This document shows positions 44,675 through 54,757 of a stretch of 64,000 bases of DNA, piece by piece (the stretch's first letter is position 1; every line of letters starts with the position of its first letter). Source of the stretch: Brachionus plicatilis (taxonomy: Eukaryota > Rotifera > Eurotatoria > Ploima > Brachionidae); assembly GCA_010279815.1 (NCBI GenBank), contig QEOQ01000626.1, forward strand, positions 189,188-253,187. The letters are read 5' to 3'. The notes under the pieces were generated by a model. The model had not been told where the DNA came from. It was given only the letters and a program-made list of their open reading frames with translations, and did no database searches. The translations under genes were made by a program, and so were the position numbers.

Positions 44675-45129
44675 TATATATTTGACAGATATAAATTTAT
44701 CAAGTCGAGTTGACTCGCCTTGATAAATTTATAGAGTTCGCCATCAGATATAGTAGTGGATAGAGTTGTCATTTAAGACTTGTACAAAGTTGTCGAAATG
44801 GTCAAAAGTTTTTCCATTATTTCATGATGCTAATTATCAAAATTAATTGTTAAGATGAGCTTCAATTATTTTTTTGATAGATTTCAATATTAAGAATAAC
44901 AGAAAAATTAATATCAATTTATATCCTTTTTTATTTTTATTTATTTTTTTTTAATATTTTTATTCCGAGGGAGAATTAGCTAAGTACAGATAAACAAATA
45001 AATAAATAAAATTTGTAGCTAAATAATTTTTTTGTATAATTATGAAAAAAAATCGTTTATTTTCAGACAAATTGTGTGTGAAAAAATAAGATATTCACCC
45101 ACCAACTGTGGGAAAATAAATTCACTCAT
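44675..45129. other. Spacer after the fold-back element
   Basis: AT-rich; includes a short inverted word (TTTATCAAGTCGAGTTGACT / CGCCTTGATAAATTTA) around 44695-44730. No gene. Confidence 0.35.
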
Positions 45130-45240
45130 TTTATAAATATCAACAATTAAAAAATAAATATTTATTCAAAAAAATGAATCTATTTCGACTTTTTGTTGTT
45201 GTTTTATTCATGTACATAAAAATTTCCTATCAATATCGGC

Positions 45241-46168
45241 TTATTTACAACAGCCAGTGTTGCCATTCTTTTCGTCCACTATCGGCTCGATAATGATTCT
45301 TCGGTTGTTTTCAGCCGGCATAACTTTCTGGTTACGAATCGACACAATTTTATAAATGTCTAAAAAATTAACACTTAAAAGTTGAATGGAACAAAAAAGC
45401 TTCTCTTAGGGCTAACAGCAAAAACAAATAACCAGACCAAAAAATATGGAATGTGCAAAGCAAAACCAATTTTTGAACAACAAAGAAAAAATAAAAAGCA
45501 TCATTCTAAATTTACCAGTGAGGATATTCTGAAAAGCGGTCTCCACATTGGTCGAGTTCAATGCCGATGTTTCAATAAAAGACAAATTATTTTTTTCTTT
45601 TGAATATTAAAAATTAATAAATAAAAATTGAGTTTAAAATTAATTTTTGATTGAAAATTAAAAATTAATTTTTTAAATTTTTTATTTTTACCAGCAAAAG
45701 CCTTGGCTTCATCAGTTGGAACGGCTCTAAAATCTCTCAAATCACTCTTATTTCCCACAAGCATTATTAAAATGTTGCTATCAGCAAGGTCTCTCAACTG
45801 TCGGAGCCATTTTTCATTATTTTCGTAGGTGACATGCTTGGCAATGTCGTAAACGAGAAGGGCGCCCACAGCTCCTCGGTAATAGGCGTTTGTGATGGCT
45901 CTGTAGCGCTCTTGGCCTGCTGTGTCCCAAATCTGTGCTTTAATGGTCTTATTGTCTACTTGAATCCTTCTATTGATGAATTCGACACCTAAGGTCGATT
46001 TGCTCTCTAGATTGAACTCGTTTCTGGCAAATCTGGACAACAGGTTGCTCTTACCCACACCAGAGTCCCCAATTAAGACCACTTAACAAAATTAAAGTTT
46101 TTTTTTAAAGAAAAAATTATCCATATTATACCTTTAAATAAATAGTCATATTCGTCATCACGGTTCAT
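45241..46168 (-). CDS. RAB11: Rab11-like GTPase (Rab D), four exons
   Basis: Exons 46168-46132, 46081-45692, 45596-45516 and 45359-45241; 208 residues. Start [27 protein letters not shown] is that of Rab11. Seen: [10 protein letters not shown] switch I (most Rab11 have STIG), [75 protein letters not shown] and end GCCK with two cysteines. Rab11 directs recycling-endosome traffic and, in ciliated cells, Rab8/rabin transport to the cilium. The second last-exon found behind Rab E is degenerate here: its acceptor reads TTGTTG instead of TTGTAG. Confidence 0.92.
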
Positions 46169-46536
46169 TTTTGATTAAAATTTTATTCAATAAAATATCT
46201 AAATAAAATTCTGGCTTTAATTAAAAAACAAAAGATAGTGAAAAAAATGAAGAAGTTTTTTTTTTTTTCTCGAGTAAAGATAGGTAGCACAAATACATAA
46301 AATATATGTATTAAATTATCAGAAAATTGATCAATTCGGTCGCCCTAGGCTTAGGTCGATTCGGAATTAGTCCGAGTTTATAAATTATGTTTTTGTTAGC
46401 AAAAAAAAAAAATTTAAATCTTTTTTAGTGATTCAAATATTTTTAGTCATAGTGTGATTGAGAAAAAATTTGAGAAAAAATGTGCACTATCTGTCATAAA
46501 TTTTCTGGATATTTATACGTGGTGTGATGATTAGTT

Positions 46537-47475
46537 GTTCCACGTTGGAACATATTAATCAGATTTCATAATTTAAAGATTTGATTGAAATTATTAAAAA
46601 TTTTTAATTAAATGCTTAATGATGTTTAAGACTCACAAAATCCCTTTAAATATATCAACAAATTGTTGATATAAATTTATGGAACTTAATTTTTAAATTA
46701 GAAAAAAAAACAAAGAGATTTTTTAATTATTTTAGAAATTCGATTTAACAATGTTAAAAATTTTGGAACATTTTTTTATTTTATTTTAGTATATGATGTT
46801 AAAAATCCAAAAAAAAAAGTTATTTAAAGATTTGTTAAGATTAATTAAATAATGCCTCGATTAACTTCTTATTATGTATATTTTTTTAAAAAAAAATAAT
46901 TTTAATGATTTTTTTTTGGAATAAATAAATCCAAAAAGTCAAAAATTTTGCTTATCTACAATGATTTAATTTGATGATCAAACTTGGGTTTAAATTGAAG
47001 TTTGATTTGCGATTTAAAAAATTTGATTTTATGATTTGTTTAGATTTGAATAAATATTTAATTGTAACAACGGTTTAAATTTAAACATTTAGTGTGAGAA
47101 TTAATTCAAAATATATTTTTTTGAAGAAAAAATGATGAAATAAACAAAACAAAAAGTTATAAAAAGTTAACAATTTTTTTTCATCTTACTTAAGGTTTGA
47201 AATTTTTGAATAGAAAATCTAAAAATAAACTCCTTAATTAAAATTGATCTAAAGTTAATCGATTAATTTAATGATAATATTTAATTTTTAATTTAAATTT
47301 TGTAAAATATATTCAAATATAATCGTTCGTTCAATTCAAAAATTATTGATAATTTAGAAACGAGGATCTTAGTCTGGAATAAACAAAATAATTAAAAATT
47401 TTGAATAATTTTGTTTAAAAATTTTGAATAAGCCCTTAATTTATGAAATCTGATTAATGAGTTCCAATGTAGAAC
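46537..47475. mobile_element. 0.94 kb TIR element upstream of Rab D
   Basis: Ends are inverted repeats of about 38 bp: left 46537-46574 (GTTCCACGTTGGAACATATT and ATTAATCAGATTTCATAA) and right 47438-47475 with the complementary sequence. No open frame inside. The same element lies at 59377-60340, so it predates the D/E duplication. Confidence 0.65.
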
Positions 47476-47545
47476 TTCTCAGAAAACTGACGACAGTAAA
47501 CAATCATTTTATTGTAAACATTTCTGAATTTTTAAAACGCAGAAA

Positions 47546-48213
47546 ACTAATGGCAGTAAGCTGAAAACGTTGAAATCAAATTCAAATTAATTGCTGCAAT
47601 GTTTTAGTTTTTAATGAATTTTATCGCACAAAATATTGATAACGTTCAAAAAAAATTTGTCACTCTGTTATTTCTTTTTTATAAATTAAAAATTTTTTAT
47701 GCTAATTGAAATTTTTTTTTGTATATAAGTCTTTAAAAAAACTCAAAAAATATATAAATTTGTATTCCCTATTAGATTCTTTGCAAACATTAATTATCCA
47801 TTAAGACATTTATCTCTTATCACTTTTGGTAAAAAAGCGCTAAAATTTAGCTCTTAAACAATCGAAAAATTCATCTAAAATCTTAGAAACGTTTTTGGAA
47901 TTTTTCGGTTTACCTTTTTTAAAAAAATTAAATAAAACACAATTTAAATTAATATTCTATTGATGCTAAATTTAAATCCAAATTTTCATTATTAGGATTT
48001 TTTTGTACTTATCATCATACTTTTTGTCATTATTCTTGTAATTGTCATACTTTTTTCCATAATTATCATCATATTTTTTCCATTTCCATTATCGTACCTT
48101 TATAAAGAAATTTTCTAAATTGTTTTTTTCAAAAATTTCTTTAAAGTAATTTAAAAAAAATCAGTCTTTTAAATAGTGGCCTGGACTTAATCATTATTTT
48201 TACTTGTAATACG
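47546..48213. other. AT-rich spacer before hairpin MITE copy b
   Basis: Contains a short CATCATA/TTTTCCATAATTATCATC-like degenerate tandem near 48005-48105. No gene. Confidence 0.35.
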
Positions 48214-48466
48214 GCAATGTGAAATTTTAGTACAAAAATTACAGTACAAAAAGTAAAAACGCTATAATTTATTTTCTAATTGTGCAAAAATGACTCTATA
48301 AAATGTACAATATTGTACAAATTTTGTGCAACCGAATTCCAGGCTCTGCAAAAACTCTGCAATTTTCTGTAAAATGCACACCATTAAAAAATATTTGATT
48401 AAAAAATGCAATAAATTGCAGAGTTTTAAATGTACAATATTGTACTTTTTATAGAGTCATTTTTGC
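48214..48466. mobile_element. Hairpin MITE, copy b, at the end of the truncated Rab A
   Basis: Matches 23211-23480 (GCAATGTGAAATTTTAGTAC, GTACAATATTGTAC, CTCTGCAAAAACTCTGC) but the right arm has lost about 40 bp. Outer arms AAAAATGACTCTATAAAA are inverted and perfect. Its right end touches Rab A copy 3 within exon 4. Confidence 0.75.
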
Positions 48467-49096
48467 CGAATCCAGTGCCGAAGTTTCAATAAAAGGCAAA
48501 TTATTTTTGTCTTAAAACTTTAAAATTAAAATTAAAAAAAATCTATATTTTGATAATACCAGCAAAAACTTTGGCTTCATCAGTTGGAACGGCTCTAAGA
48601 TGTCTCAAGTCGCTTTTATTACCGACAAGCAAAATGGCAACTTGGTCATCAGTATATTGGCTAAGCTCTTTTAGCCATAATTTTAAATTTTCAAAACTAC
48701 GTCTATTGGTAATATCATAGACCAGAAATGCACCAGCTGATGTTTTATAATAGGCCGTGGGAATGCATCTGAATCGTTCCTGACCAGCAGTATCCCATAT
48801 CTGAGCCTTGATAGTTCTTCCTTCAATTTGAATTTTTCTTTATTTATTAATAATTTAAACAAGATAACCAATATAAAAAACAAAACATTGGTCACTTGGT
48901 AGCAAATTCGACTCCAATGGTTGTCTTGCTTTCTTTGTTGAATTCATTTAAGCTAATTCGTGACAAAAGATTACTCTTGCCAACCTCAGAGTCTCCTGCA
49001 AAAACAACTAATTAAACATTTAAAAAAAATTAATTTCAAATTATTTTTGTTTTAAAAACAACTTTTAAACATATAATCATATTCATCATGTTGCAT
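48449..49096 (-). pseudogene. Rab A copy 3, 3'-truncated
   Basis: Exons 1-3 match Rab A copies 1 and 2 (start at 49096, G1 GDSEVGKS, switch regions, G4 NKSD) with synonymous or intronic changes. Exon 4 breaks after ETSALDS, where sequence enters the hairpin MITE and reads AKMTL then TAA at 48449. The last helix and CCY prenylation site are lost, so membrane targeting would fail. Exon positions follow copy 1 plus about 11525 bp. Confidence 0.82.
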
Positions 49097-49566
49097 TTTT
49101 TTAATTTTATAATTTTTTTTTATTTCAGTAAATTTTAAATTTTAAAATAAAATTTTTATATTTAAGAAAAAAATTACAAAGAAAAGTCGGGTATCCATAG
49201 AAATTGGATTTTAATTTGAAATTCTACCAGAATTTGAATGTTTAGTAAAAATATGCTTCTTTATTGTGAGTAATCAAACTTACTTTGATAAATTCCTCTA
49301 GTTTTGATTTTAAAAAACTTGGTTCACAAATTAAAAGCTGACTATTTGATTGATATTTTTTTTTGCATTTAAAAGATTCAATTAATCATGATTAATGTAA
49401 ATCATGTTGAAATAAAAGGTAATTTTAGAAAACTTAGCAGTCATAATTTATTTAAAGAAACAATTTTTCTCCATAGAAATTTAATCATTAATGTTCGTAA
49501 TCTCCAAGTTTTAGTAATTTGGAAATTTGGAAATTCAGTTCAGAATTTTTCTATAGTAAATTTATA
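49097..49566. other. Upstream flank of Rab A copy 3
   Basis: The first 265 bp still match the Rab A/C spacer; homology ends near 49360. The Rab C half is absent. No gene in the rest. Confidence 0.5.
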
Positions 49567-49888
49567 ATTAGGATTAGTTCACTGTCCCCAAATAGTATAT
49601 TTACTAACATATTTACTTCATTTTAAAATTAATTGCTAATTCTTCTTCTTATATGAGCTAGAACATTGAATTTATGAAACATTTTATTATAAAAAAATTT
49701 TTTACTTTAAATTTTTGACAGATATATATTTTTATAGTATATATATATATTATTTAGATTTAGATATTTATTTGGTTTTGTGAAATTCAGTACAAAATGA
49801 TAAAAAGAACAGAAAATAATGTAGAAAAATCAAATAACTTTTTTTCTAAATGTTAAAACGTAATTCTGTAAGTGCATCTTAGTGCAAA
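49567..49888. repeat. Dispersed repeat R1 plus one arm of the fold-back element, copy 2
   Basis: Almost identical to 44101-44425 but stops at TCTTAGTGCAAA, so the right arm is missing. Confidence 0.75.
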
Positions 49889-50549
49889 ATTGCTGAAATA
49901 CCCATTTTTTTGTTCCACATAACCGATTTCCTTCCCGCTTTGCAAAAGGTGAGATTTTTCTTTTGTAATTAAAAGAGTTTATGGTCTCACCTTTTCGAAG
50001 TTATAAAATTAAATTAATTTATTTTAATTTTAATTATATTTCACTCGCCCTTATAATTAGGTTTAGTTAGGCCATACTCTGTCATCCCTATCCAAACCAT
50101 TACTGAAAGAGGGTTTTTATTTACCCCATAATGTCCTTTTTAATAAATTTTACAAAAATTTTGAATTTTTTTAGAAATTTTATTAAAAACCCATTTTTTT
50201 GGAAGCTTCTTCGTGAGAAATTGCATAAATTCTTTGATTCTGTTTGTTTAAACCCCCATCCTCAGTGAATATTTTTTCATCTGAGAACAAAATCGGTAAG
50301 TTTTTTAAACATAATTTTTTTTTTTTTCCTCCAAAGCTGTGAAAATGTATAACGCTTTTTTACATGGTTAATGGTAAGAAGAGGGATTATTTTCTTTTTT
50401 AATGGCTACAAAAAAAAATTTTGATGAAAAAATAAATTAGAAATTGATTAAAAAATTTACTTTGAGTTTCAATTCTTTCAAAATTTTTGAAACTGAGCCC
50501 GCAAAAATCTTCAGTTTAAGACTAATCTGACGTTGCGAGTGAGTATTGG
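49889..50549. other. Spacer with short inverted word, no gene
   Basis: A short inverted pair AAAAGGTGAGA / TCTCACCTTTT lies at about 49945-50000. The left part of a decayed transposase (next entry) reaches into about 50450. Otherwise nothing seen. Confidence 0.35.
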
Positions 50550-50777
50550 CTAAAGACTTAATTCTTTTTTTAAAATATGACTGGAAACGGTAACTGGTCT
50601 TCCAGGAGATTTAGAGTGAACATTTTTACCGGAATTTTTGTACTCTTGTGTCCATCTTTTAATAGTCCTTATCGATACTTTTCCTAAGAGGATTTCAAAA
50701 ATTTTTTTATTTGTCATTCCATGAGTGAAATGTTTGATAGCAAGTTCTCTCAATAAAAATAGTTTCTGTGTATTCAT
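50450..50777 (-). pseudogene. Tc1-like transposase N-terminal fragment
   Basis: From ATG at 50777: TNKKIFEILLGKVSIRTIKR and SKSPGRPVTVSSHILKK, a helix-turn-helix followed by the GRP-x-x linker typical of Tc1/mariner transposases. A one-base shift in an A-run near 50570 then gives RIKSLANTHSQRQISLKLKI and GSVSKILKELKL, the second helix-turn-helix. No catalytic domain follows. Confidence 0.65.
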
Positions 50778-51089
50778 TTTTTAAAAGTTTTTAATTTTTG
50801 TAAAGGATTAAATTATTCAAAATAAAGTCGATTTCATGTAAAAGAGTAGAAACACAATTTCATAATTTTCATTGCAAACAAAAAATTTAAAAAACAACAG
50901 AACAGTGATAAATATTGTATATCAAATAAATGCTCAGCTTATTAGCTTTAATTAAGCACATAAACTTATACTTTGAACTAAATAATTATAAATAAAATTT
51001 GACTTAAAGACTACCATATATTTTTCGTAAAAAGAGTAAATAAAATAGTGAAGAAAATAAAAATTTGTTAAAATTTTTAAAATTTGAAA

Positions 51090-54000
51090 CAAAGGGCCTT
51101 AGGCTTTAGCGATTGAAATTTTGCCCCTTATTTATTAGTCCAAAATTAAATAAAAACTAAAACTTTTTTTAAAAAAAACTTAAATTATCCTTTTTTTTAA
51201 CTAAATGAATCTTATTTTTTTGCCTCTCTTACTCCTATTGCTTTCTCCCATTTAACAAAACAAACTGGAGTTCGTTAGACTAAAAATTGAGATTAAATGC
51301 AAATTATTTTTAAATTTAAACCTTTAATATATAAATCAAATTCAATTTTTGAATTTATAGAGTAAAATCTTTTACTTTGAAAAATTTATTATGTCTAAAT
51401 TATATTTAAATGACAAATTCTGCTCTGCTTGTAATAAAAGATTCTACAGCACAGACAAAAGGACAATCAACGTGGTTTCAAACCTTGATCTAATCGAAAA
51501 ATTAAATAAATCATTAGGAAAAATAAATGCTGTGAAAAATGGTGATTTGGTTTGTAATAAATGTAAAAGTAGAGCTTGTTTGCTATCAAAAATTCAAGGT
51601 GAATGCTTAAAGCAAACGAACTTTAATGTGGAGAATAATCGTTTTTATGAAAATATTTTATCTAGAGAAGAAGATAATGAATCAATTAAAGATGAAAATA
51701 ACATTGCCAAAAATTTCAATGAAGAAGGGACAAAGTCTTTTCCTGAAATAAACTTAAAAAAAAACGTTTTTGTAGATATTTCGAGTACAACTGCCTCACA
51801 TAGATATTGTTTTGTTTGTAAAAAGAACAATGAAAAGTTTACAAATATCAAATTGAGACTCGTTTCGATCGAAGCAATTGTTGATACTTACATTCATAAA
51901 AATATATTAATTCCATCAGGGTCAAGATGCTGCTCATCACATTTTGATGATTCTAATCTCCTTAATAATGATTCTCTCAATCAATTAACTCAATGTAAGA
52001 ATAAAACAAAAATAAATCAAAAATATATTGAATCTTTGTTGGCACAATTTAGAATATTGTCTAAAAAAAGTGGACTATTGTCAAAATTTGAATTTAATAA
52101 TTTAATCTGTAATGAACTTTGTGTAAAAAATTCGGGTTTAAAAAAAGCAGACTTTATTGTTTTACACGATTCATTGAAATCATTGAGAAATTCTATTACA
52201 AGAACACGATCTCAAGCTTTAATTGTTTATTTGTTTTGGTTAAAAACAGGCTTAGATCAAGCCACAATTGGAACTCATTTTGATATAAGCCAAATAGATG
52301 TTAGCAAGATATGCCAACAAGTTCGTGAGTCCTTATTAAAAGATTTTGTTCCCTATTACATTGGACCAAATATGAAACCAAGAAATGAGTGGTTAAGGCA
52401 TAACAGTTTTATTTCAAGTGAACTCTTTTGTGAAAGAGAACAACAATTAATTCTAGTTTGTGACGGAACCTACTGTTATTGTGAACGAAGTTCTAACAAT
52501 CAATTTCAGCGTTTAACTTATAGTGTGCAAAAAAAAAGACATCTTGTCAAGCCCTTTGTTATTTGCACCACTGATGGTCTGATAGTTAACATCTATGGTT
52601 TATTTCAGGCAACAAAAAACGACTCAACAATACTCCTGGATATTTTAAATAAAGAGGATGATTTAAAACGATTAATAGAGCCTGGAGATATTCTTTTGCT
52701 TGACAGAGGTTTCCGAGATTGCATAAAAAATCTAGAAGAAGATTTTAAACTAAAAGCAAGGATGCCAACATATTTTACCAATAAAAATAATGAATTAAGT
52801 ACTTTAGATGCAAATAAGTCAAGACTTGTTACTATATCAAGATGGGTTGTTGAAGCTTTAAATGCTTTTTTAAAGAAATCTTTCAAAGCATTGGGAGAAG
52901 TAAAAAATAAAAGTCTAAATCATACTTTAAGCGACTACAGAATAGCTGGTGCTTTAGTAAACAAGTTTTTTAAAAGGCTATTTTCAGATAATGATGATAA
53001 CATTGAAATTGTTAAAAATATAAAAAACAGACTCAATAAGATAAACGAACTAGAAATACTAGTAAAAGAGCAAAAACTGCACAAAAAAAGTTTATTTGTA
53101 AAATTAGAGTCATATGATATTAATGATTTTCCACAAATTGATGAAGAGTTGATAAAGAGTCAAATTACTTTAGGGAGCTAACAACTAACACAAAGTAAAA
53201 GCTATCTGGCGGAACATTTTAATAATGGAAAGTATGAAATAATGGTTAACAAGCCAAATGATATATTAATGAATTCAAATATTTTGTACGCCAATATCCA
53301 ATCAAGAAATTCGAAAACAACAAAATACAAGGTTTATTTAAAGTATATCCCAAACATAAACGAACCAAGTGCGATTGAAAGTTGGTATTGTACATGTAAA
53401 TCTGGAATGAGAACTGTTGGATGCTGTTCTCATATTGCTAGTATCATATATTATCTATCCTTTGCCAAAACTAATAAAAATATTCCGAATCCAGCTGGAT
53501 ATCTAATGTCAGTATTCGATTGTCATAATTTAAAAAAAAGTTCTGAATCAGAAAATGAAAATGATTTTATTGATTACGAACTAAAACAACAAGAGCCTGA
53601 TTTTAATTGTGTAAATAACATATTTTCGAATGAAAGTGCAGAACAAATTATTAAAAGATCTAACTCATATACATTGGATAAAAACTTAGTTAGCAAAAAA
53701 ATCAATAAATCTTTATCAGATTCGTTTTTCTCACATGTGCCTAGTTGGGGAGCTAAATTTTGCCATAAAAAAAATGATATTATATTAAAAAATACATGTA
53801 CTATTGATTATTTTTTACTGGGGCTTTGGTTTTCGACAAAACTTTCTAGCAAAATTGTACCCGAATTAACTATCTCATCAACAAATATCAATCAAGCAAT
53901 ACTTAAAATGATTGACTTAATCGAATTGAATGACTGGAATATTGCTCGAAAATTATGGCTAACAGATATTTGCAAGATTGATTTTGACAATGCTTTAAAA

Positions 54001-54757
54001 ATTCCTAAAAAATTCAGCCCTGAGATATGCAATAGGAATAAAATATATTTATCGACTTTTGGAAATGAATTTGAATTTTTTTTTGATTATCTTATTCATA
54101 TTCAAAAAATTGAAGTTATAAAAGAATGTTAAAATGCTTTGTGTGGATACAAGTCTAATCGACCTATAACCAATTTTTACTTCGAAAAAAAAGATAATGA
54201 AATAATGTTTAGTCTAACACGAGCTGACAGCTGTAGTTCATGCTTAAATCCATTAAAAAAATCCCTAAATATTCTCACATTTTCTCCATGGCTCTTCGTA
54301 GAAACAAAGTACAATGAACAAATAAACTATGATTCTTTGCCAGAAATTATTGAATTGAATCAGAAAAAATTTAAATTTTTATGCTGTACAATCCATCTAG
54401 TAAATCATTTCAAAGCAATTTTTAAATTTAATGAAAGCTCTTACTTAGTTGATGATTTAGAACCAAGTAAAATAGAAAAGGTTATTCCTAAAATTCATAT
54501 TGGAAATTGTCTATATATTTTGATTTAAATTAAGTTTAATTGTTTTGTTAATCAATTTTTCTTTAAATAAATAAATATTTTAAAACAACTATAAAAAAAT
54601 TGATTTTTTTTATAATTAGCATGGAAATATGCATATTTTTTTTTTTTATTTGAACATTTCTTAAAATTTAATTATAGAATCAATTGAGAGATGGTGCATA
54701 TTCGTTTGCTAATATAAGGGGCAAAATAGTCAAAGTTATAACCTTAGGGCCTTTATT
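51090..54757 (+). mobile_element. 3.7 kb DNA transposon with GGGCC ends, DDE family
   Basis: Inverted ends of about 48 bp: left 51090-51140 (AAAGGGCCTTAGGCTTTAGC and ATTTTGCCCCTTATTTATTAG) and right 54707-54757, which reads the complement AAGGGGCAAAATAGTC and CCTTAGGGCCTTT. The match is about 75%. GGGCC ends and a DDE_Tnp_4-like transposase would fit the ISL2EU/IS4EU or Harbinger-like groups; that placement is an inference. Target duplication not resolved. Confidence 0.7.
51391..54528 (+). pseudogene. DDE transposase with SWIM and cysteine-peptidase-like domains, two internal stops
   Basis: One frame of 1045 codons, interrupted only by TAA at codons 597 (53179) and 914 (54130). Order: C-x2-C pairs (FCSACNKRF, CNKCK, about residues 11-55); a second C-x2-C with CCSSH (about 138-190); DDE core with LVCDGTYCYCERS (D358), VKPFVICTTDG, ILLLDRGFRD (D438) and SRWVVEALN (E488); SWIM zinc motif C667-x-C669...C679-x-H681 (WYCTCKSG, CCSHIASI); then a region with KNTCTIDYFLLGLW (C803), VNHFKAIF (H1006) and YLVDDLEP (D1021), which resembles the Cys and His boxes of USP-type peptidases. 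The first stop lies between DDE and SWIM parts. Readthrough or an unseen intron is possible, but a recently inactivated gene is simplest. Confidence 0.75.

Larger units (their letters stand above)
45130..47545. repeat. Segmental duplication block D (Rab D and upstream DNA)
   Basis: Resembles 57720-60405 throughout: last-exon flank, all four Rab exons, and about 1.3 kb upstream including a TIR element. The E block carries about 290 bp extra near 59022-59310. The identity is clearly lower than in the Rab A/C duplication, so this event is older. Confidence 0.85.

Noticed and set aside
53221..54528. Separate SWIM-domain and C-terminal genes
   Set aside because: They lie in the same frame as the transposase with only single TAA codons between, so one broken gene is the simpler reading.
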